In this document: positions 43,490 to 58,520 of the stretch, piece by piece | Numbering within the stretch: position 1 is the stretch's first letter | Layout of the letters: every line of letters begins with the position of its first letter | Origin: Acanthochromis polyacanthus | Lineage: Eukaryota > Chordata > Actinopteri > Pomacentridae | Assembly (NCBI RefSeq): GCF_021347895.1 | Contig: NC_067122.1 | Span: 11,831,983 to 11,895,982, forward strand | Reading direction: 5' to 3' | DNA: 64,000 bases | Position numbers and translations under genes: made by a program | Notes under the pieces: model-generated | What the model was told of the DNA's origin: nothing | Seen by the model: the letters and a program-made list of their open reading frames with translations, nothing else | Database searches by the model: none

Positions 43490-43745
43490 CAACCTTTCAA
43501 GCCTGCCAGTGGGTTTTGGGGTTCAGAGGGTGACTGGTTGATCTACAGAATGTCAGAAAATGGTAAAAAAAAAAAAAGTTGATCAGTACTTCTTGAAGCC
43601 CAAAAGCTGTCCTCAAACATCTCATTTTGTCCACAGCTCACAAAAATCACAAAAAACATGTAGGCGTTCTGAGATGTTGGCATCAGATGCTTTTCTCTGT
43701 CAGAAATGCGATTTCTCTCATTTTCAAAATGTCACATTGGTCTCT
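43490..43745 (+). repeat. hAT-derived repeat, internal part
   Basis: 'gactggttgatctacagaat', 'gtcagaaaatgg', 'gttgatcagtacttctt', 'gaagcccaaaag' and 'cattttgtccacagctca' are the core of a non-autonomous family very common in fish, related to 24402-24692. No intact terminal repeats are visible, so this is a fragment. Confidence 0.65.
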
Positions 43746-46700
43746 GAGAAACAATGATTTGAAGACAAAACAATATCACCAGCAGCCTTATTAGTAATGA
43801 CAATCAGAAGTTATTTGTGACAAATTACAAATAAATAATACAGACTGTAACATAAAGACATATTGCTGTGCATGTGGGAGAAGTTGGGCAATTTCTCTGC
43901 TAAGTTTACTTTTTTTTTTTACAACCGGTGTTCCTCTGTGGAATAACAGTCAGGGCCATATTACCTTTTCAAATGTCCATTCTGAAAATTGCACGCATGA
44001 CGTATATGCACATCCATGCAGCTTCTCTCATTTTTTTGGAGCCACTTACAGATTAGATGTAATAGACATGCCGGGAAACGTGCAGCTGGAGGAATGTCGA
44101 CCACATGTTCAAAAATAAATAGACCTGTGAGAATTGAAACAAGCACTCATAAGGTTAATCAAACCTAATTTCTTCATGGTTTCTCTTCTTTGGTCTGCCA
44201 GCATTTTGTCCGTCATTTTATTATTCTAGATTTCTTTCTGGGCAACAGTAATCCAGACAGAACTAGGCCCTGCCACACTAAATTAGCTGCAAACAGACGT
44301 AGAACAGAGTGAGAGTGTGCATTTCTCACCTCCTGCATAACACTTTAGAAAAAGGCTGCATACCAGCAACACGTGGGGAAATTAACTAATTAGAAAGCGG
44401 AGGGGCGGCAGATTTGGACGGCCTCAAGTTACATAAAATACTTTTCTTCTTATGCAGGAGTTCTGTGGTCGGCGTGGTGGCTGAGAACCAGCACTTCATC
44501 CGGAGCGGCTCCAGCCTCTGATGTGATTAAGTGACTGGTCAGAACAAAAGAAGGGAAAGGTTAAGAGAGGGAGAAGAAGTGAGGTCTCAGCCTTTTCCTC
44601 TCACTTTTTTTTCCTCCCCTTCACTCAGGGTGGCGTCTCTTGCATGGCGCAGACCCAGGCTGAAGGAGTGTTAAACCTCTCAGACGGCGGGGGAAGAAAT
44701 GACAGGACTCCCTCAAGCTCCCCTCTGTTCCTCTAATGGACTCCTCCGTCGACATGGCGGGGTTAGAAACATCATAAGTTCATATTCCCCACATGAGACC
44801 TTTTTTTTTCTTCGCCTTTTCCCCCCATTTAGCGGTGTTGCCTTTCAGATTCCTCAATGGCTCCATCTCTTTTACCCAAAGAATCAGAGTCCTATCAGTG
44901 AAATCAAAGGCGATTACACAGCTCACTAGTCATTTAGGATCTCTGTGGCTGTGGTAAGTATGTAACGCAGGCCGCAGCCCCAAAGTCTCTGTTTATTCAG
45001 TGAAAGTGCTCTGTAATTTATTTAAAATAATCTATTTTAACAAATAAAGAGGTCATTGAGTGAGTGCATTGCTGCAGGCACACATTTAAATACCTCTTTA
45101 AGAGTCTGACTGGCTGACAGGCTGCTGAGCTGGCTGGACCCAGAGGACGCAGAGGCAGGCCTCCTGCTCTGAACAAAGTGATTCACCAAAATCTGAGGAG
45201 CAGCATCACGTGGTCACTGAAGGAGTACTTGCCCTCCATTGATCTGCGAGCGCTGATCGGCATGGTGAAGCCCCTTTTTTGCCTCTTCTTATTGAGATGC
45301 TTGATTCGGATCCAGACGGCTTGTTTGAAGAGGGGGTCGGGTCAGGGACTCATGAATGTTTTGGGGGGGAGCAAATATGACGGATGGGATTACAAGGAAA
45401 CCCTCTCAGCGATTTCGAAGGGCTTGAAATAGAGCTGGTTTTTCCTGCATACCAGTACATCTCCCCACTTGCTCTCTGTGGTGGCTCGGGCAGCTCAGGT
45501 GCACTGTATCTCCGTTCTGTCTGCTCATCTGATGGGATCTGACTGCACCACAGGGCTGGACGCATCAAAGGAAGTCAAAGAGCGCAGGCCAGTCCAACTG
45601 TAAGAGGCCCAGTTATATAAATGGAGCCAAAGTACTTTGCTTTATTTGGACTTGTTTGGGCTTATTTGTTTGTACACCACACAGCTTCATACTTGGCGAG
45701 ATCCAGGCCAGTTTTTCCTCCCACTTTAAATACCTGCAGTATGCAGCGACCTGGGTTAGAAAACAACTTATTTCCATCATTAAACCCTATACATTATGCT
45801 TTTCCGTTATTTTATCCAACAATGGTTTCATCAAAGACTCAATCAAACTCGCTTTATAAAAGATTTTCTTTGCCGTGCTTTGGCAAAGTCGACCTGGACT
45901 GTGGGTGCAGCACACTGGCTGACTTTACTCACCAATGAATCACATACATTCAGTAGACGTGTGAGGTTCAAGGGCTAACAAAGTGGCTAATTTCTGAGCA
46001 TATATATATACACCGAGGGGGGAACGAAGAAGACTGACATTTCACCAAACTTCTCTACAAAAACATCAGCGGACCATGACTGGCATCTGGTGCAATAAGT
46101 GGTTGGTGTGCAGTGAGCCTCCTCTGTTCTGGCCAAAGAAAACCCGGTTTAGTGTAACCGCCGTTTCCTCGAGCGGCCCGAAGTCGAAGCAGGAGAAAGG
46201 GTTCGAGAAGTTTTGCAAGATGCTGTCATACCACTATAGAATTTTAATCTTGTGTAATTATTCTTCATGTCAGAGAAAATATAGAGATATTACACTTTGG
46301 TTGCTTGAGATTCTGTCTGTTGTCACTCATTTTCCGCTATCTGCAAGTTCATCCTCTCCTGATCTTGACAGATAAGGCCCGTGGTGGCTTCTGAACAGTG
46401 AATAGCTCCGTCTGTATTGGCTGACATTGTGGTTTGGGTCAGGGAGTCAGGGTTAGGGTGATGGATTACTTTACTAATGATTTTGGCCCGAGAGCGAGCT
46501 TGTTTTAAAAAGGCAGACATTGGGCGAGTCAGTTTGAGTTTCATACGATGTTATGGATTGGTGGAGTTGTGTGTAGAGCTCTTCTTCAACGGCCAAAATC
46601 GGCACTTGATTATTTAATGTTCTTGTTTTACAAACTGGGCTTAATCTGCAGAGCAAAGAAACAAGAAATTCAATCGGCACGGCTAATTTTAAAGAGCTAG

Positions 46701-49700
46701 AGTAGGTTAGACCTTTTTTTTCACAAGCAAAACCTGTATGACGAATGGTAGGCGCTTTCACCGTAACATAATCTATCGATTCACATTTGAGATGTTTGCA
46801 TGTACTGTACCACCAGCGGAAGATGTCCTCTGTGACTGAGCCCACCCAGACTGCAGTGTTGTGAGGGAGCATGCCCCTTACCTCCCATTGGGGGCAACAA
46901 GGTCCTGTGTCCACATTTCAAGCAGGGCTGTCACTCACAGTAGGGGAGAAAGGGTTCTGTCTTGGGGTCAGCACTTATGTTCTCCAGCTAAGAAAGCAAG
47001 GCAGGCTCTCAGAGGACAGGCGGCAGTTCAACACAGCATGCTTTGTGTTGTATCTATACAGGCGAAGCTGGAGGAGCTCAGAGATGAGCTGGAAACTCAC
47101 AGTGAAGACAATAAGTGGGGATCTGTAACTCCATTCTGTAAGATGCAGAAAAGCAGCTGTGTGAATATGTTTAAGCCAAATGCAGGATATCATTGTCAGT
47201 AAAGAAAAAGATTTATTGGGCTGAAATGTTTTGATCCTGCTGGGTCACAGTAAGGTCAAAGCTTTACTAGACAATGGGACAAGCTACAATATCTTGATTT
47301 AATTGGTTTGTTAACAAGTTCTTCCTTTTTTAACAATTCAAAATTGTTAAACTACAAGGATCAAAAAGTCTAAAACCTCTATTTAGTGATTTTCTGGAGA
47401 ACAATATTTATAACCACATATCTAACACATTGATGAATAAAAGTGTTGAACTACTGTAGCATTCCTTTGGAGCTGTGTATCTGTTCCATCTGATGAATAT
47501 ACGATTCTAATGTTGATTTTCCTGTTGTAGTTTTTACCAGTTAGTAGAGGAAAACATATGTCTTATCAGCTAAAGGCTTTACAGTGTTCACCAGCTAGTT
47601 TTTCCGTTTAGCTGCTTGCCATAAAACCAACCCAGTGCTCTGAAAGATGCTTAAAACTCTCTGTGAAACTGAGGGGAGCAGCAGAGCTGCTTGAGAACTC
47701 TGTGGGTTTGTCATTACAAAGCAAATGAACCTTATATAGCCACTTTATCTACTGTTAATACACAAATACTGATTAAAGAGCTGCAATCAAATATTTAAAA
47801 GTGCACAATGGATTGCACATTAATGATTTATAAGGCATTAGAAATATCTGCTTCTTAATATAAAACCATTAATTACCACTTATAAACCATTTATGAAGTG
47901 TTCCTTAATAAAAAGCCCTTGTATTGGCTCATTTCATGCAGCTCAGCTCTGCACTCACTCTGATGACGTATCTGTTTTACCAAAGGGCAAAGTGTCTGGT
48001 GCCAATTTGTCCATCTTTGAACTTTTAATTGAGTTAGTCAGGATCAACATGCATAACAGTCCTTATATGAGTCCCAAGAAGATTAAAGAAGAGGCTAAGA
48101 GTGAAGGAAGGAGAGCGTTGGATCAGCGATTGTTGAGGCCGGTGTCACCTCTTAATGTAATTTGGCACATGGTCCTATGTGCTTCTTCTGGTGTAGAGTT
48201 TCTTTAAAGTGGCTAATGCCTGTGGTGGGTGAGCACCCATGAGGGACAACAGAGGTCAGTGTTTTGGGTGAAACGTGTGGAGAAAGTGTGGGGGATCTTC
48301 CTGTCATTCACCGCTCTTTTCTTTAAACCCTGGTGACCTCTAACCCCCCCGCAGACAAACAAACCAGTCTCCACCTCACCCACTCACCGTGGAAGAAAAA
48401 GCTCATCTTTAGCACCTCATTGGAGCTTGCAGGAAAGTAAAGGGGGGGGGCATGAAAAAAAGGTAGAAAGTGATCTAGTTATGGCAAATAGTCTGCATTT
48501 ATGTTGCTGTTTTCTACTGTAGTGTTACTCAAAGTGTTTAACATTCATCCATTCACACACCAATGGCGAAACAGCTGCCAACCTTGCAATTAGAGGATGA
48601 CCCGCCCTACGACCTGAGCCACAGCCGCCTTCATCATTTTAAAAATAAAACGTAAGATACATTTGTTGTAACTTTGATCGAGAGGCGGAAGAATGAGATT
48701 TATCTTGTCGATTCTCTTATTTTACTGATGATTTGTAGTGAATAGTTGATGACGTTAAATTATTACTTCTGCAGTTTAACATTTGCTAATGTTGTGTACA
48801 GTGTGTTATGAAAACACAAGAAGGAATTTTAATCTACACAACAAATACCATATTACCTTTAAAATTCAAAATTTCCACCCTAGAATGTTATTAGGGGACA
48901 TAACACTTTTTCACTTTTATGACATTTTTTAAAAAAAAATTGAATTTCCATGTTGAAATTCAAGGTCAACAAAGTTACCATATAAGGTTCCTTTATTGTT
49001 AGTAATAATAAAGAACATTCCAAGAAATGTATATATCATCGCTTAACACAACTACTCAACCATAAAATGTGTGAGTTTCATCAACTAATCATGGTTAGTC
49101 TTGACAATTTGACCGCAAATATGGAAGAATATGGAAGCCTCAAGTCCGCCTTTTCCAACACTGGAGAAAAGAGAAAGTTTGACACCTTCCAGCCCTCTGC
49201 TGATTGGTCAAATACCACGATGTAGTGTGCTGTAATGAAGCGTGATCTTCACTGATTGGCTGGGTGAAAACCAGCTTCTTGAGCTCACTGAGAAGCAGGA
49301 GCAACGCCATATTTAATGTGTGTGAAAATTACCAAATATGATCACTTTCCCTATGAAGGGCTGTAATGCCTTTAGATTGTGTGACAACAACATGTGTACG
49401 GTGAAAGAAATGTCAGATTATCTGAAAAAAGTTTGGTGAATCATGATGCTTCATCTTGCAATTCTTTACTCTGGGTATTCTGGATTGGCGAGTCGTGGAT
49501 GTATGCCATAGCAGCAATCACACTAAGACTTGTTACAGGTTGTCTTTGGTCGAGCTACAGATTAGTGATTGGTGTTTCATAGTTTAACACAGAACCATCA
49601 GTTAGGAAAGACAACCACAGAATCTACTACATTGCTCTTATGTCTGTCTAAAGCCTGTTGATGCTCTAGACAATTGCATCTGCAAGAGTACATGACCCAA

Positions 49701-51228
49701 ATTTTGCCATTCCTCCAAATCCGTGAGGGTCCATGAAGCCCCCTAAGCTGGTGACCAGCTTGCCTAGTGCATGTGTACCAGGAAACTGGAGAAACTGTAT
49801 GAGGAGATTCTCCTTCATTCACACCTTTGGAATTCATCTTTGCAAAGAGTTGTAATTAAAGTGAAAGTGTTTGGTTTGTACATGCGTCCCATCGGTGAGG
49901 CTCAAATACAGTAAGGAGTCCTCATTCCTCTAGTAATCACATGCTTGGTCTTCTCACTGAATAATCACATTAACACAGTGCTGAATCTGTAACTGTAGAC
50001 GTCCCACTTTCACGAGAATGCAAAGGTCTGCTTAGCAGTAGCTTGACAAGAGTGTGCAATCCCTTAACAATAGAAGTGGACATGTATGGACATACATCCT
50101 CCATGCAGACTAGAAAGTACTACCAGTTAGAGCAACTTGGTGTCTGCATCTGCTCTACAAAGGAGTACAATCCCAGCTTTACATCACAGACAGACTCAAA
50201 TCAGCCAAGATCTGAAAATGGTTGTCAAGCAGAAAGAATTTGTTAACACTAAAAAATTGAGATACCACATTACTGGTTCAGCTTGACATGAGATGCTTTT
50301 CTTCTTCCCCATGTTTGTGTCTCCCTTCTAAAGGTGAAGAATCCACATTGCCCTGACAGACGGTTCACATTAGTCATCTGAGGTACATAGAAAAGGTTAA
50401 GATAATGTCCAAAGTGGAAAAAATTGAGCTGTTAACTTCACACTGATCCAACAAAGGTCGGCCAACTATTGGTCACCTGGGGCGTCCGATGGCTGCCACT
50501 CAGCCTCTTTCCTCCAAACTTTCCGTCTCATTTATTCCTCATCTTCCTCTTCTTATAAGCACAGACGCATTGGGAACCTTCAATCAGCTTCATCGTGACA
50601 CAACCTCTCCATTTTCACACACACCAGTCTCTGTCCAGTGTACCACCACACACACAAACACACACAAACACGTGCATGTACACACACTTAAATGCAATTT
50701 ACCCAACTGGCAGACATCTGTTGATAATTATTGCCCAGTCTCAGCAGAGAACTTGTGATATTTAATATTTCCTCACCACTTGAACAAATAAGCTATAATA
50801 ACTGCAAGGTACTTGACCACAGGAGTAGAGGAGATGTGCAGCATGAAAAGAACTGTGTGCACTTTGGTTGAATCTGCGTTGTTTCCATAGTATTTTACCT
50901 TCGGCATACATATTGAAAAAAAAAAAAGAAAAAAATCAACCACCCACCAACCTTCACACCCCCCCCAAAAACCACAAGAACTTAAACAGTGAACAAACAT
51001 TATAAATCACTGCTTAAAAGAAGATATAAATAGTTAGAAACACGTACAAACACCACTCACACATACTGTACACACACACACGCGTACACATACTTCAGGC
51101 TGATGCGCTCCGGAGGTGTTGCAGAGCTGCAGAGCATCAAGAGACATTCACAAAACACTCATTAACTTCCTTTACAAAGCCGCCTTTGTGACCTGCCAGA
51201 TCCTTGGCTACTCTCCCTGCTCTCTCCA
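43746..51228. other. intergenic DNA, no gene seen
   Basis: 7.5 kb with no exon I can support. Open frames at 45621-45938 (plus), 46474-46914 (minus), 46861-47202 (plus) and 47893-48207 (plus) have no recognised domain. 47790-47915 is AT-rich 'ttaataa/ttataaacc' text that may be an old repeat. Short homopolymers occur near 44808, 48443 and 50918. Confidence 0.55.
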
Positions 51229-51255
51229 ACACACACACACACACACACACACACA
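51229..51255. repeat. (AC)n microsatellite, short
   Basis: About 13 uninterrupted AC units just upstream of the CCCTAA-containing repeat. Confidence 0.95.
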
Positions 51256-51268
51256 GTGTTTTTCTATC

Positions 51269-51510
51269 ATTGTGGGGACATACCATTGCCTCCCGTTCAT
51301 ATTTAACCACTAACCCTTACCCTAACCCTAATCCAAACCAAAACAATGCCTAACCCTAAAGAAACGTTTTTGCACTTTTACTTTTTTCAGTAACAACAAC
51401 ATGGTCAAGAAAACACTGTTTAAACTTGTGGGGACCCAAATGAGGTCCCCACAAGTGACATTGTTTTCAGTTTTCCTACAGTTGTGGGGACCAAATGTCC
51501 CCACAAGTAC
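51269..51510. repeat. fish repeat with CCCTAA runs and two GGGGACC hairpins
   Basis: Starts 'attgtggggacataccattg', continues with 'taacccttaccctaacccta' and 'gcctaaccctaaagaaac', and ends with two palindromes. One is 51424-51436 paired with 51444-51456 (acttgtggggacc, 13 bp). The other is 51482-51491 paired with 51497-51506 (ttgtggggac, 10 bp). The family is common in teleosts and typically sits next to (CA)n, as here on both sides. The telomere-like text is part of the repeat, not an interstitial telomere. Confidence 0.75.
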
Positions 51511-51524
51511 AGCCAGCACCTGAG

Positions 51525-52467
<943 letters not shown>

Positions 52468-52739
52468 GCATCCATCAATCCATTATCTATACACCAGTCT
52501 ATCATAGGGCTACATAAAGAGACAAACAATCACATTCACACCTATAGACAATTTAGAATCACCAATTAACCTCAGCATGTTTTTGGACTGTGGGAGGAAG
52601 CTGGAGGACCCAGAGAAAACGCACACATACACACTGAGAACATGCAAACTTCATGCAGAAAGACTTCGGGAAGGCCTTGAGCCATGGATCTTCAAGCTGC
52701 AAGGCGAACGTGCTAACCACCAAGTCACTGTGCAGCCCA
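52468..52739 (-). repeat. RTE-type LINE 3' end, copy 2 (internally deleted)
   Basis: Same family and orientation as 29104-29455: 'ccatcaatccattatctat', 'ttttggactgtgggaggaag', 'gagaacatgcaaacttcat' and 'ctgcaaggcgaacgtgctaa'. About 75 bp between the initial simple repeat and 'ccagtct' are missing, so 'acacc' runs straight into 'agtctatcatagggct'. Confidence 0.75.
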
Positions 52740-55700
52740 GTTGAAGGCAGTAATGGTGTAGTAATGTGCAACCAAAGACAACTAAGAAAACAATTCCAAA
52801 AATGCCAAAAATTGGTTTGGTATTTTAGGTTGGACAGAAATGCATTTAGACCACAACAAAGCATGAAATGTGTTGTAGCTAGTTACGACAAAACCTTTAA
52901 GCGCCAGCAACTGTGGTGTTTAGCTGATACCTTAAGTGATTTTTAAGCAGAAATACAAATAAATAAAAAAAATCAGTGGCTTTAGTTTCTCAAAGGTGAA
53001 TATGCATTTTTATTTTTTAATAAAGCATTCTGTTCTAGTAAATTCATTATCTTTAGCTTTTGGACCAAATGTGCGCACACATTTACAACAGAAAACAATA
53101 GATACAAAATAGTTGTAGTTCCTTGTGTTATGTCGCACAGATCGCGTTGGCAGTAAAATCTATTAGAATAACATCTAAGTTGTACTGAACCTCACTAAAG
53201 TCTCCATCAAAGTCTAATTTAGATGTAACTTACTGCAATTTGCTACATTTGAATCAGCAAATCCTCCTGCAGCAGCAGCAGTGACAAAGCTGCTTTCCAC
53301 AGTAATGAATTTACCACGAGGCACTTCTTCCTGCCTGCTCTCGCATCAAAGTGAGCAACCTGCTCAGGTTTCATCGGCCGGGAGGAGCAGCCGCGGCAGC
53401 ACCGACTGTTTCACTTCCAGCAGATGAGTGGGGAGGCTCGGAGAAGAGGTCAGCCGCTCACCAGGGGATTCCCTGACAGCAGCTTTGCCAAAGACCACCA
53501 AGGTGATCGGTAGATGAAATGACAGGCTGCATTCTTATCCTCAGTCCCCGAGGGCAGAGAAACAGACAAGGTGCTGCGTGAGGGAGGATATCAATGGCAT
53601 GTTTTACTTTATTTTGGAGTTTGTCCTGTTTGACTGTGTGAAAGTGTGTGAAGATATCTTCATGCGCTCTGCCATTTACATTCAATACGCCCACTGTACT
53701 GAAACGAGCTAAAGAGAGGTTGCCGTTGGAGCAGTAAATATTCTATAAAGGCATACTTGTTAAGTACAAGCTGAAGAAAACTGCAGCGCAGTCAAGAGAC
53801 TGGAGAAGTAGGGAAACAACCTCCATGATGGATGATAGAGAAATAAGTATCTAGGCTGGGGGGGAAACTTCTAATTACGAGAAGGGAGGCACATGCTCGT
53901 TCATCCCAAGGGGGCTCTGAGAACCTCAGCCTCATGAATTGAATAGTGTGGTGAGGGGTTTTGGGATGGACCAGAAGTGGCACCTTTGCCAACCACAGTG
54001 TACAAACCCCCTCGACTTTTTTACCGCATGCAATTGGTCCTGCCGCGGTCCGCGACCCTTCACATAATCGGGTCCTTCTCACCACCTCGCACCAAATAAG
54101 ACAAATCTGAATACACCCCCCGTCTCATTTATTGCCTTATAAAAAGACTTTTGGTCAGTTTTTGCATCTCTAAAACGAGCATGCTGGTTTCCCCCCACAT
54201 AGTGCTCCATTCATCATAGGGAGACCTACTGCTCTTACATTTCCTGTAATTGGAGTGGCAGAGGTCCAAAGGTTGGCACTGATATTAAAAGAAAGTAGCA
54301 AAAATGAATTATTTCCTGACAGTTTCTCGCCTTTGCCAACTAATATTTCTGCAATCAGTTATGTTTCAGCACGAAGATGTCTGCATATGTCTTTGTTTGG
54401 TTACGAGCCAATTTGTCACCTTTTATACTCTGGACTTCCTCTTGGGTCAAGAGGCCCCTGTGGCGCCCTAAATGCTCTCCACAAGCTTATGAGGCTTGGT
54501 GGTGAATCTGGTGCCTGTGAGGTATAACTCTCCCTGTCAAAACAGAGAAGGAAACCATGATTCTTCACCATAGAGTCCCACGCTGCTCAGCTCTAATAAC
54601 CCGGCAGACATGAGGTCATTTTTTTTGCGTTCACTTGCTAAACGTGACTGCACTTTTTGATTTTTTGAATAACTTTGCAAAGATTGTTCGGGACGTGATA
54701 TTGCGAGCATCTGATCAGGTATGTTGAGTTTACAGTTTACGTGAGCTGCAGGTGCTACATCCTGGGAAGAAAGTTATCTCATTATCACCACGGGGCAACT
54801 TGGTTTTGCAAGAATTTGATGTTGAACTTAAAAATGAAAACTTGGAAATACCTCTTTCACCCACTTGACCACTTTCTCAAAGTGGGCTGTTGTCCAGCAG
54901 CTACATGTAGTCACTTCACGGTTTGTGTTACAGTACATATTGACATTTGAAGTTGATGTTTTGAAATATCGGCCAATCTTTTTTTTATATTTTGACAGGA
55001 CAAATGTGAACCTCACTGAGTGTTTCTGTTTTAGGGTAAAATGAAAACACCATGTGATAGTCATTTACAGTAATGTTTTCTTCCAATGTGCATTGCTGAG
55101 TGTACACACCGTAGACATGAAAATGAATTTAAAAGGAGCAAAAAAAGGGCTAAAAAGGGAGCTTTTGATAGAAAGAAATGCACCCTACTGTGAGCTGGAC
55201 GCCACACATATGATGTATAAATAAACTTGTATCTCATGCCAGGTTTTCAACAAACCACTGCCTAAATGGGAGATTTTATGTCAGATTAGAATTTCCTTGT
55301 TGATGTTGCGATATCAAGCTTAATGATAATAAGAAGTGATGGGTATTAAATTATTTTGGGCTTGATGTAGGTGTTGAACTGGATTGCTAACAGGCCTCTG
55401 CTTTATCAAGTGATCTGCACCTGCAGAGCCGCAGTCAAATATTTCATTTAATTATATGTGCTTTATATCTGTCGTGTTGAAAATGTCATGCAAATTCTAG
55501 GCCGAGTGAGCATCCTGTTTCTTGGCTGTGCTCGTGTTTGTATTTGAGACTTTGAATCAAAGGGATACAAGTGTTCTGTTACTGTAGTAATAAACTTTGA
55601 TGAATGTAGCTGCAGCAGCTTAAATGGTTAAAATAATTGAAGATGTTTATACTTCTCTTACACTCTAATTATGCACTTATGCATTTACATATTTGCACGA

Positions 55701-57654
55701 AAGGTTCAGCGGGCAAGATAAAAGACACATTCAAAGGGCTTTTTTATTGGCAAATTGGAATAAATACCTTAACTCTTGACCATCACACGCATTAAGATGT
55801 TTTCTTTTTCTGTGCAGTCAATCATGTGCTTTGACATACAAAAATAGACGGGGACACTTAGCAAAGAAAACCTCATTTATAACAGGCTTCAGTGCACATA
55901 TTACACATATTTAAGAAACACTCGTGGATGTTGTGGGACTGCTTCAAGAGGTCCTTGAGGCAATGTTTGCTTTAATTAATGAAATGTAAATGGCTATTAA
56001 AATTAACACTTCAATTATCGTTGGAATCAGGGCCCGCCTCATGTGGGTAAAATTCAACCTTATAAGTAGAGAAAAAAGACAGGGACAGCCTGGTGAAGAA
56101 ATACTGCAACATGAAAGGGTGTTAAGAGCATTACCCTTCGTGGTGGGGTGCGTCAAGAGACTTTTTCTGGTTTACTTTTAGCTGGCTGCCTTTTAGAGTG
56201 ATAAAACGCAGGTTTCCTCTCCCATTCATACACTGTGAGTCTTGGATGCTGCGTACAACATGAAATATTTGTGTGGGAACATCATCACGGTTTGAATATA
56301 TTGGCAATGGCAACGGGGCATAAGGGCTTCCCTATTTGTGCCACAAGATGAGAGGGTGTTTCTTTCGCTGGCGCCAGAGGCCCTGTGAACCGTGAGCTGA
56401 TTAAAAGGGCGACCTCATGTTCGTGCTGACAGTGGCTGCACTGGAATAATGCTCTCAGTGTCCGAGACAATGATCGGTGGCTGGATTCAGTGAGAGGAAA
56501 GGATGACACGCTTGGTTTTTGGGGGGCGTGCGGAGAAAGTGGACATTTGTCAGTTCTTGTTCTTTACAAATTTGGCAGATTTCCTTGTGTACCTGAAAAG
56601 AGCCGCTCCAAAAACTCCTCCTAGCATGTAATCCTCCTGCACTAAGGAATCATTAAAGGGTCACTTAACCCTGGTTGCAAGGAAACATTTCTCTCTTTTT
56701 TCTGGTGGTTTCTCGCTGTAAAAAAAAGCTTTGGCTTTCTTTTGCCTGTGCTTCTATGATTTTTGCCAGTTCAGTGGAGGCGAGTGAAACTTCAGCTGTG
56801 GAACACTTCAACATAAAGAGATGAGAGGAGAAAATGAAACATACAAGGTGAATAAAATGGTCTCCATATGCACTGGTGGAAAGTATGCTTCCACTCTATG
56901 ACATTTAAGAGGAAAATATGGTCATTTCTACTTCACTGCATGTATTTAACAGCTTTAGTTACTTTAAAGATGAAAATTGTACATAATCATAACATAACAA
57001 GCCTTAAAACTACAACATAGTGTAACCCTAAAAAAATTAAAGAGTGACTTCTCATGTCTCACAAAAAATGCTGTGTAATTGGGTCACATTTCAGATGTCT
57101 CTGAGTTGTCAACAGCTCCACAACTTAGTGATGATTGCCCCATTTATTCTCACGTGGCTTCATTTCAATAAATGCCTAAACCCAAACTCAAACATTAGAG
57201 AATAAAGTCAAAAAAGTAAAAACAGAACTTTCTTTTTTCTTCTTCTTTCTCCCATTAATCATCAGACAAGCCCTTGGATTTATCCGCTGTCCCTGCATTT
57301 AAATCGGAATATAAAATAGCGTCAACGAGCGCCACCTGCAGCATCTACAGCAGTAAAAGCAGTAGACACGCTGATGGTTTAGTACTAATAAGCTAATAAT
57401 GTGTCATATATAATAATAAGTCAAAGGGAATAAATCAGTACATTTATTTTAATATTTTAACTGCATTGTTCAGCTAATACTTGCATAATTTTACTTAAGA
57501 CATCTTTAATGGCTTTTTCAGGGCTTTTTTTTTGCAGAAATTATACTTCCAGTGGTGTAATTGTACATTTTCTTAAGAATCAGACTTTTCCTTCTGTTCA
57601 AATGTACATGACATAGAACAGACACATATAGGGAACATATACGAGAGGCAGCCA
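52740..57654. other. intergenic DNA, no gene seen
   Basis: No exon or RNA gene supported. An octamer atgcaaat occurs near 55489 within a non-repetitive patch. 55960-56130 and 56310-56510 are complex, non-repetitive sequence listed separately as a possible regulatory stretch. Confidence 0.5.
55960..56510. promoter_or_regulatory. possible conserved non-coding stretch
   Basis: The first part is rich in TAAT cores (ctttaattaatgaaatgtaa, attaaaattaac, cttcaattatcg). The second part is GC-balanced (cgctggcgccagaggccctg) and also not repeat-like. By eye only. Confidence 0.2.
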
Positions 57655-57868
57655 TCTCTCTCAATTGTACAGAGTCCTTCAAAAAAATCCTGGATCCAGA
57701 CGGTGATCTGGATCACCTCCAGAATCTAATCGATTCTTACTTTTGCTCTTCCGGACATCTTGTAAAAATTTGGTGAAAATTCATCCATAACGTTTTGAGT
57801 TATGCTGTTAACAGACAAACAGACAAACAAACTCCGACGATTACATAACCTCCTGGCGGAGGTAAAAA
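57655..57868. repeat. dispersed fish repeat ending in 'cctcctggcggagg'
   Basis: 'cctggatccagacggtgatc', 'tggatcacctccagaatcta', 'ttggtgaaaattcatccata', 'acgttttgagttatgctgtt', '(acagacaa)n' and 'cataacctcctggcggaggt' form the standard order of a very common animal repeat family. I do not assign its class. Confidence 0.72.
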
Positions 57869-58289
57869 TGAAAACCAGATGTGCAAAGGAGACAATGCCC
57901 ATAATTTAAACTGCAATTCATTGCTGAAACCTAATTAATGAAATCGCAACAGGATGTGGATTTATTCTGAACTCGGGATAGACTCAAACACAATGACCAC
58001 CAGTTAGTTCTAATAAGAAAAGCAGCAGAGTGAGGACAGCGTCGCCAACTGAACAGCACCAACCAAAGTCAGTAATGAAATTTTAAAACTGTGTTAATGA
58101 ACATTTTTTTGTATGAAAAATGGGTCAAATAATCAATGTGACAGATGTTGGCCATCATTAAAGTTAACACCAGTGTTGGAGTTCCTTTTAGCTTTACTCA
58201 GTTCTTTGCTATCTTTTACCTCATTGCTTTTGTTTTAGATTCAGATTCAGAATCTGCAGCTTTGAAGGATCAATCTCTATTCCACCACC
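57869..58289. other. intergenic DNA, nothing recognised
   Basis: Ordinary AT-rich sequence between two dispersed repeats. Confidence 0.5.
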
Positions 58290-58520
58290 CTTATCAGCAC
58301 ATTGCTGTTTATGGTCATAGCTAGCTGACATCAGCAAAGCTCAAATAATCAACTCTACACTACATGCCTGTAGACAGACAAAGCTAGCAGCTAGCTGGTG
58401 AACATAGTGAGTCATTTAACAGCTAAAAAGCCTGACATTTCTCTTAGGAATTGGTGGAGACCAAACTGGAGCTAAACTGATGGTGAATACAGGACTTGAC
58501 AACCAGACACCTGACATTTT
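58290..58520. repeat. dispersed fish repeat ('gagaccaaactggagctaaa' family)
   Basis: 'gctagctgacatcagcaaag', 'agctagctggtgaacatagt', 'aacagctaaaaagcctgaca' and 'ggaattggtggagaccaaac' are landmarks of a repeat often seen in teleost intergenic DNA. The copy is diverged and its boundaries are approximate. Confidence 0.55.

Noticed and set aside
46474..46914. 146-codon minus-strand open frame
   Set aside because: Not recognised; it could be a fragment of an unknown repeat, but there is no supporting motif.
47062..47202. Possible exon after 'gtatctatacag' encoding [18 protein letters not shown]
   Set aside because: It looks coiled-coil-like and follows an AG, but there is no polypyrimidine tract of quality, no donor in frame and no partner exon.
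51310..51360. Interstitial telomere
   Set aside because: The CCCTAA-like runs are irregular and belong to a known type of dispersed fish repeat.
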